Assembly: GCA_027312225.1 (NCBI GenBank)
Contig: DAICXK010000002.1
Coordinates: 367-64,366, forward strand
Reading direction: 5' to 3'
Length of the DNA: 64,000 bases
Source of the DNA: Candidatus Saccharimonadota bacterium
GTDB lineage: Bacteria > Patescibacteriota > Saccharimonadia > Saccharimonadales > Saccharimonadaceae
Below the pieces are notes generated by a model, which was given only the letters and a program-made list of their open reading frames with translations, did not search any database and was not told the origin of the DNA. Shown in pieces: positions 59,337 through 64,000 of this stretch. A program made the translations under genes and the position numbers. Position 1 is the first letter of the stretch. Each line of letters begins with the position of its first letter.

Positions 59337-60167
59337 ATGGAGTGGTGGCAAGCTGTCATTGTTGGTATCATCGAGGGCATTACCGAGTTCTTGCCTATCT
59401 CAAGTACGGCACATATCGGGTTTTTTACAAGCCTGTTTGGGTATTCGTCGACTGACCCGAGTATTGTAGCGTTCAGCGCAATTATCCAAGCAGGGGCGAT
59501 CATGGCGGCAATCATTTATTTCTGGAAAGATATTTGGCGGACAGCCAAGGCATTTTTTGCAGGACTTGTTAATAAAAGCAAACGCAAAAGTTTTGATTAT
59601 AAATTCGGCTGGCTGGTGTTAATCGGATCATTACCTATTGTTATAACTGGCGTCTTTCTGCAAGACTTTGTTGAGACGGCGGTACGAAGTCTATGGTGGA
59701 TGGTGACGGGTATGATAGGATTCACGTTTGTCTTGTGGTGGGCCGACAAGGCGGGGTCGCGGAATCGCAAGGAAACATCAATGGCAAAAAAGGATTCGGT
59801 GATCATTGGTCTTATCCAGGTAATAGCATTAATTCCCGGCGTATCACGCTCGGGCGCTGCAACGGCAGCAGGGTTGCTACAAGGATTTGACCGTGTCACA
59901 ACCACGCGTCTTGCATTCTTCTTGGGTATTCCGGCGCTCTTCGGTGCGGCCGTCCTGCAGATTGCAGCACACCACCAAGAAATAGGCGCTGGAGTCGGCT
60001 GGGTAGCAACTGGTATTGGTACGGTTGTCTCGTTTGTCGTTGCGCTAGTATGTATTGATTGGTTGCTGAAATTTGTGTCTCGTCACAGTTTCAGTGTCTT
60101 TATCTGGTACCGGTTTGCCTTGGGGGGTGTTCTACTTGTGCTATTGCTGGCCGGTGTTATTTCATAA
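59337..60167 (+). CDS. uppP: Undecaprenyl-diphosphatase (BacA/UppP)
   Basis: 276 residues, about eight membrane helices. The catalytic motifs are EGITEFLPISSTAH (normally EGxTEFLPISSTGH) and PGVSRSGAATAAGLL (GxSRSGAT-like). It converts undecaprenyl diphosphate back to the monophosphate carrier for wall and glycan synthesis, and its family confers bacitracin tolerance. The Gly before the motif His is Ala here. It complements uppS and the LCP enzyme in this window. Confidence 0.95.
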   Translation: MEWWQAVIVGIIEGITEFLPISSTAHIGFFTSLFGYSSTDPSIVAFSAIIQAGAIMAAIIYFWKDIWRTAKAFFAGLVNKSKRKSFDYKFGWLVLIGSLPIVITGVFLQDFVETAVRSLWWMVTGMIGFTFVLWWADKAGSRNRKETSMAKKDSVIIGLIQVIALIPGVSRSGAATAAGLLQGFDRVTTTRLAFFLGIPALFGAAVLQIAAHHQEIGAGVGWVATGIGTVVSFVVALVCIDWLLKFVSRHSFSVFIWYRFALGGVLLVLLLAGVIS

Positions 60168-60261
60168 GACGGGGTGTGAGAATGAGCTGCTGAGGAAGAG
60201 TGATTTCACGTTCATCGAGCTCCGTCTCGTTTGCTGTGGTGGCTAGTACATGCTCCGTCAT
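60157..60261 (-). CDS. Candidate 34-residue small protein
   Basis: The minus-strand frame from ATG 60261 encodes 34 residues (MTEHVLATTANETELDEREI…LTPRLMK) and ends inside the uppP 3' end. A TAAGAT-like -10 box on the minus strand lies about 11 nt before the start, matching the leaderless spacing of other genes here. It fills the uppP-serS gap, which otherwise shows only the serS promoter. Chance occurrence is possible; no family is recognised. Confidence 0.3.
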   Translation of the reverse strand: MTEHVLATTANETELDEREITLPQQLILTPRLMK

Positions 60262-60296
60262 GTGTCTTTTATCTTATCACGATGCTTTCTTCGTAG

Positions 60297-60311
60297 TACA
60301 ATGGAGGCATG
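60297..60311 (+). promoter_or_regulatory. serS promoter, leaderless
   Basis: TACAAT (60297-60302) lies 6 nt before ATG 60309. A GGAGG directly upstream of the ATG would be outside, or at the very edge of, the transcript. Confidence 0.5.
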
Positions 60312-61553
60312 TTAGATATTCGTTATATTCGTGCCAATGCCGAAAAAGTCCAAGAATCAACCCGAGCAAAAGGATACGATGTTGATATCTCCAGCCTGTT
60401 AAAAATTGATGATGATCGTCGCGCGTTACAGCAGCGAGTCGACGACTTGCGTGAGCGCCGTAACCAGAACGCTGCAAAAATGAAGGGCGGCAAGCCCGAG
60501 CAAGGCTTGATTGATGAGGGCAAGCAGATCAAGATCGAGCTCGCCGAGCAAGAGGGCTATTTAACGAATCTTGAGGCTGAATACAAGCAATTTCTTCATA
60601 GCGTTCCAAATGTTATTACTGACGATGTGCCACTTGGTGGCGAAGAGGATAGTGTTGAGATAAAAGTATTTGGTGAACAAAAAACTGGTGCAAAGGATCA
60701 TTTGGACTATGCGTTGGAGCGTGACTGGGTCGACTTTGAACGGGGCGCCAAGGTAGCAGGGGCAAAGTTCTACTATCTTAAGGGTGATTTGGCACTATTA
60801 GAAAACGCCATCACGCAGTTTGCGCTGGACTATATCACCAAAAAAGGCTTTACCTACATGACGGTGCCACACATGGTGAACCAGCGAACAATGACCGGTA
60901 CAGGGTTCGCGCCGCGCACGAGTGATCAATCGGACGAGTATGCGATTGAGGGTGAGGACTTGGCGCTCATCGCGACGGCCGAAATTCCACTGACCGGATA
61001 CCATGCTGATGAGATTATCGATGAAGACAAACTGCCATTGCTCTATGCCGGCCTTAGTCCATGTTATCGCCGCGAAGCAGGTGCCAGCGGTAAGCACACA
61101 CGCGGACTTTTCAGGGTTCATCAGTTTAATAAGCTAGAGATGTATGCATTTACGCTACCAGAGCAGTCAGTCGAGATGCATCAGCGCATCTTGGCAATTG
61201 AGGAGGAGCTTTGGCAGGCACTGGGTATTAGCTATCATGTCATTAATATTGCTGCGGGAGATCTTGGTGCGCCGGCTGCCAAAAAGTACGATATCGAATA
61301 CTGGTCTCCGGTTGATGGTAGTTATCGTGAATTAACCAGCTGTTCGAACTGTACTGACTTCCAGGCGCGTAACCTAAATATCCGTGTGCGCCGTCAAGAC
61401 GGCAGTGTCGAGGTGTTGCACACACTGAACGGTACGGCTGTGTCTCTTGCTCGATCACTCGTCGTGATCTTGGAAAACTACCAAAATCAGGATGGTACGC
61501 TGACGGTGCCAGAAGTCCTCCGTCCATACATGGGCGGCCGCGAAACACTATAG
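60309..61553 (+). CDS. serS: Seryl-tRNA synthetase
   Basis: 414 residues. The N-terminal antiparallel coiled coil (about 25-105) grips the long variable arm of tRNA-Ser. The class II core has TAEIPLTGYHADEII, motif 2 LSPCYRREAGASGKHTRGLF and motif 3 HTLNGTAVSLARSLVVILEN. It charges tRNA-Ser and tRNA-Sec. Length and motifs are normal. A leaderless promoter drives it. Confidence 0.97.
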   Translation: MLDIRYIRANAEKVQESTRAKGYDVDISSLLKIDDDRRALQQRVDDLRERRNQNAAKMKGGKPEQGLIDEGKQIKIELAEQEGYLTNLEAEYKQFLHSVPNVITDDVPLGGEEDSVEIKVFGEQKTGAKDHLDYALERDWVDFERGAKVAGAKFYYLKGDLALLENAITQFALDYITKKGFTYMTVPHMVNQRTMTGTGFAPRTSDQSDEYAIEGEDLALIATAEIPLTGYHADEIIDEDKLPLLYAGLSPCYRREAGASGKHTRGLFRVHQFNKLEMYAFTLPEQSVEMHQRILAIEEELWQALGISYHVINIAAGDLGAPAAKKYDIEYWSPVDGSYRELTSCSNCTDFQARNLNIRVRRQDGSVEVLHTLNGTAVSLARSLVVILENYQNQDGTLTVPEVLRPYMGGRETL

Positions 61554-61556
61554 TTT

Positions 61557-61580
61557 TTATGCTATAATGAGGGTACAAGC
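61557..61580 (+). promoter_or_regulatory. hpf promoter with near-dyad TTATGC-N10-GTACAAGC
   Basis: TATAAT (61563-61568) is preceded by TTTTATGC, and the right arm GTACAAGC (61573-61580) matches 6 of 8 positions of GCATAAGC. It starts just after the serS stop and drives hpf. Confidence 0.55.
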
Positions 61581-61601
61581 ACCTAACATCAGGAGGGTAG
61601 A

Positions 61602-61976
61602 ATGATTCAGATTACTGACATTACCGGTATCAAATATGATGTCGATGAAGCGACGCGCAAATATGTGACGCGGAAAATCGGACGACTGGAACGCTATCTC
61701 CCACGACATGCGCGCAAGAGTGCCAGTGCCGAAGTAAAACTGAAGCAAATCGATAAGTCTCATGGTAACAAGTACGAGGCTGAGATTATCCTCAGCGTGC
61801 CCGACAAGGTTCTCGCCGCGAAAGATACCTCTAGTAATATTCTCGCGACAATTGATATTGTTGAAGCGAAACTAGCAGGGCAACTTCGCCGGTACAAGAC
61901 TGAGACAATTCCTCATCTTGGTCGGGGACGTATCCTAAGCCGCTTTAAACGCAGCTATGCGCGTGAAAGCCAATAA
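61602..61976 (+). CDS. hpf: Ribosome hibernation-promoting factor (HPF/RaiA family)
   Basis: 124 residues: a single S30AE domain (MIQITDITGIKYDVDEATRK, KIGRLERYLP, YEAEIILSVPDKVLAAKDTS, DIVEAKLAGQLRRYK) with a basic tail (RGRILSRFKRSYARE). It parks inactive ribosomes in stress or slow growth. The C-terminal dimerisation domain of long HPF is missing, so it is of the short type. GGAGG precedes the ATG. Its TATGC-type promoter suggests regulation distinct from that of serS. Confidence 0.93.
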   Translation: MIQITDITGIKYDVDEATRKYVTRKIGRLERYLPRHARKSASAEVKLKQIDKSHGNKYEAEIILSVPDKVLAAKDTSSNILATIDIVEAKLAGQLRRYKTETIPHLGRGRILSRFKRSYARESQ

Positions 61977-62014
61977 ACTCCTCATTCCTTCTTTATTATT
62001 TGTCAAAACCAGGG

Positions 62015-62027
62015 TATACTAGACCCT
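62015..62027 (+). promoter_or_regulatory. secA promoter region with a small dyad
   Basis: TATACT (62015-62020) lies inside AGGGT-N7-ACCCT. A leader of about 45 nt with GAGGG follows before ATG 62071. Confidence 0.4.
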
Positions 62028-62070
62028 AGTTTTACAGAATTTTCAGAGAATAAGCGAGGGAACTCTTAGC

Positions 62071-64000
62071 ATGGCTAATAACGTACGACAAAAAGCACTG
62101 ACCAAGGTGTTTGGTGATCCGCAAAAAAAGATCTTAAAGCGACTTGAAAAACGAGTCGGTGAGATTAACGACCTCGCTGACAAGTACAAGAAGATGAAAA
62201 AGCCTGAGTTGCGCGAACAGACAGCGGTGCTCAAGAAGAAGCTCGACAAGAAGGGTACGACACTTGACACGATTCTTCCCGAAGCGTTTGCTCTTGTCAG
62301 GGAAGCCAGTGACCGCGTGCTCGGTATGCGTCACTTCGACGTGCAGCTGATTGGTGGTATGGCCCTGCATGACGGTAACGTGGCTGAGATGAAGACGGGC
62401 GAAGGTAAGACACTGGTGGCGACGTTGCCAGTCTATCTTAACGCGCTTGAAGGTAAGGGTGTTCACCTGGTGACAGTTAACGATTACCTGGCGCAACGTG
62501 ATGCCAGCTGGATGGGTGAACTCTATGACTTTCTCGGCTTATCGACGGGCGTCATCATTAATGATGCGAGTTTTGTGTATGACAAAGACTACGATAATGA
62601 GAATCATGATGATGCGCGTATGCGCCGCTTGCGTCCTGTGACCCGAAAAGAAGCGTACGCTGCTGACATTACCTATGGTACGAATAACGAGTTCGGTTTT
62701 GACTATCTTCGCGACAACATGGTGAACGAAGTCGACCTTTTGCGCCAGCGTGATTTGCACTTTGCAATCGTTGACGAGGTAGACAGTATTTTGATCGACG
62801 AAGCACGTACGCCGCTGATTATTAGCGCGCCAGCTGCTGAGAACCCTGACAGTTATTATCAGTTTGCAAAGTTAGCTGCCAAGTTGGTTCCTGAAGATTA
62901 TATCCTTGATGAAAAGCGTCGTAGCGTTGCGCTCACTGACCAAGGTGTCGAGAAGATGCAGAAACTGCTGGGCGTCAAGGACCTGTACTCACCGGACCAT
63001 ATCCGTAACGTGTATCACATGGATCAGGCATTGAAGGCGCAGACATTATTCAAACGAGATAAGGACTATGTTGTGACGGGCGACGGTGAAGTCATCATTG
63101 TCGATGAGCATACGGGCCGTTTGATGCAAGGACGACGCTACAACGAGGGGTTGCATCAGGCAATTGAGGCAAAAGAGAACGTTGCTGTCTTGCAGGAGAG
63201 TATGACGCTTGCAACGGTATCATTCCAGAACTACTTCCGTCTCTATAAAAAACTGGCTGGTATGACAGGTACGGCATTTACGGAGGCCGAAGAATTCCAA
63301 CAAATCTATAGCCTTGATGTGATCCAGATCCCACCAAACAAGCCGATTGCGCGTATCGACAAGCAAGATCTTATCTTCAAGACGGAGAAAGCAAAGCTTA
63401 AGGCGGTTGCCGAGGCAATTAAGGAATACCATACCGAGGGCCGTCCAGTGCTCGTCGGTTCAGGCTCAATTGCTAAGAACGAGTTGATTGCGGACTATCT
63501 GAAAAAGCAAGGTATTAAGTACGAGCTGCTCAACGCAAAAAATAACGAGCGCGAGGCGGCGATTATCGAAAAGGCTGGCGAGAAAGGCGCAATCACGCTT
63601 GCTACTAACATCGCAGGTCGTGGTACGGACATTAAATTGGGCAAGGGTGTTAAGGAACTTGGTGGTTTGGTAGTGCTTGGTTCGGAACGCCATGAGTCAC
63701 GCCGAATTGATAATCAGTTGCGTGGTCGTGGTGGACGTCAGGGTGACCCTGGTGAGACGCAGTTCTATGTCAGCACAGAAGACGATCTTATGCGCATCTT
63801 CCAGGGCGAGCGCATTGCAGCGTTGATGGACCGTTTGGGCGTTGACGATGATACGCCGATCCAGAACAGTGCTGTGTCAAAGACACTCGAGGCTGCGCAA
63901 AAGCGAGTCGAGGGATATAATTTTGATACGCGCAAAAATGTTGTTCAGTACGACAACGTTATTAATCGACACCGTCGAGTTGTGTATACGATTCGTCGCA
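62071..64000 (+). CDS. secA: Protein translocase ATPase SecA (3' end outside the window)
   Basis: The frame is open to the window end (643 codons). It shows [20 protein letters not shown], Walker [15 protein letters not shown] (about 108-115), [23 protein letters not shown], Walker [19 protein letters not shown] (about 232-249), the preprotein-binding region, [11 protein letters not shown] and the helicase motif [13 protein letters not shown] with [13 protein letters not shown]. SecA drives preproteins through SecYEG. About 200-300 residues are missing at the 3' end. GAGGG lies 11 nt before the ATG. Confidence 0.97.
   Translation, partial: MANNVRQKALTKVFGDPQKKILKRLEKRVGEINDLADKYKKMKKPELREQTAVLKKKLDKKGTTLDTILPEAFALVREASDRVLGMRHFDVQLIGGMALHDGNVAEMKTGEGKTLVATLPVYLNALEGKGVHLVTVNDYLAQRDASWMGELYDFLGLSTGVIINDASFVYDKDYDNENHDDARMRRLRPVTRKEAYAADITYGTNNEFGFDYLRDNMVNEVDLLRQRDLHFAIVDEVDSILIDEARTPLIISAPAAENPDSYYQFAKLAAKLVPEDYILDEKRRSVALTDQGVEKMQKLLGVKDLYSPDHIRNVYHMDQALKAQTLFKRDKDYVVTGDGEVIIVDEHTGRLMQGRRYNEGLHQAIEAKENVAVLQESMTLATVSFQNYFRLYKKLAGMTGTAFTEAEEFQQIYSLDVIQIPPNKPIARIDKQDLIFKTEKAKLKAVAEAIKEYHTEGRPVLVGSGSIAKNELIADYLKKQGIKYELLNAKNNEREAAIIEKAGEKGAITLATNIAGRGTDIKLGKGVKELGGLVVLGSERHESRRIDNQLRGRGGRQGDPGETQFYVSTEDDLMRIFQGERIAALMDRLGVDDDTPIQNSAVSKTLEAAQKRVEGYNFDTRKNVVQYDNVINRHRRVVYTIRR

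Noticed and set aside
1-64000. Use of UGA as a sense codon (SR1/Gracilibacteria code)
   Set aside because: UGA ends the NrdR-like gene and the Nudix gene, each with an ATGA overlap to the next gene, and conserved genes read correctly with the standard code.
1-64000. tRNA, rRNA, tmRNA or RNase P genes
   Set aside because: I looked in all intergenic gaps for a GGTTCAA-type T-loop with matching acceptor arms and for rRNA-conserved words and found none. Gaps are mostly under 150 nt.

Overview
The window looks like a chromosomal segment of a small, host-associated bacterium of the Candidatus Saccharibacteria (TM7) / CPR type. This is inferred from gene content and style, not from a database match. 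The genes are tightly packed and core functions are reduced. Surface proteins are large and unlike well-known families. Many genes start within about 10 nt of a TATACT/TATAAT/TACAAT -10 box, which points to leaderless transcripts. TAA, TAG and TGA all end genes, so the standard bacterial code applies (not the UGA-glycine code of SR1/Gracilibacteria). I see no rRNA, tRNA, CRISPR array, insertion sequence or phage module.

Layout. 0-5.3 kb: end of an unknown gene, then rpsU, yqeY, adk, map, ftsA, ftsZ and an NrdR-like regulator without its zinc ribbon. 5.3-10.4 kb: a thioredoxin-like/VKOR pair, a T-box leader with a Nudix gene and ileS, a small unknown gene and a zinc peptidase. 10.5-24 kb: an accessory 'surface' region with a 1280-residue Ig-like adhesin-type protein, a CAP-domain protein, galU, a 1562-residue acidic repeat protein, an LPTTG/DUF11 protein and an ATP-grasp fusion. 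24-34 kb: rplU, parA-parB, lepB, an LCP glycopolymer transferase, htrA, and a termination group (prmC, prfA, rpmE type B) with a SirB1-like gene. 34-44 kb: rpsB-tsf-frr-uppS-rseP-CPBP-proS, a shortened form of the classical tsf-proS cluster, then greA, an HD-domain gene and lysS. 44-57 kb: envelope and transport genes (G5/3D-domain protein, DUF2207 protein, ABC-2 exporter, beta-helix protein), a DEAH helicase split by one in-frame TAG, small membrane proteins, a truncated FtsX permease and an ABC ATPase. 57-64 kb: a lone glutamate 5-kinase domain, an intact FtsX permease, uppP, serS, hpf and the start of secA.

How the genes fit together. Translation is heavily represented: S2, S21, L21, L31, EF-Ts, RRF, RF1 and its methylase, IleRS, ProRS, LysRS, SerRS and HPF. 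Secretion and membrane proteolysis are covered by SecA, LepB, RseP, CPBP and HtrA. Lipid-carrier and cell-wall handling are covered by UppS, UppP, LCP, GalU and the 3D-domain protein. These support display of the large surface proteins, plausibly for contact with a host cell (inference).

Regulation visible in the sequence includes an ileS T-box of the actinobacterial translational type, a hairpin in the rpsB leader, several intrinsic terminators, and a promoter/dyad module (TTATGC-N10-GCATAAGC over the -10 box) shared by unrelated genes.
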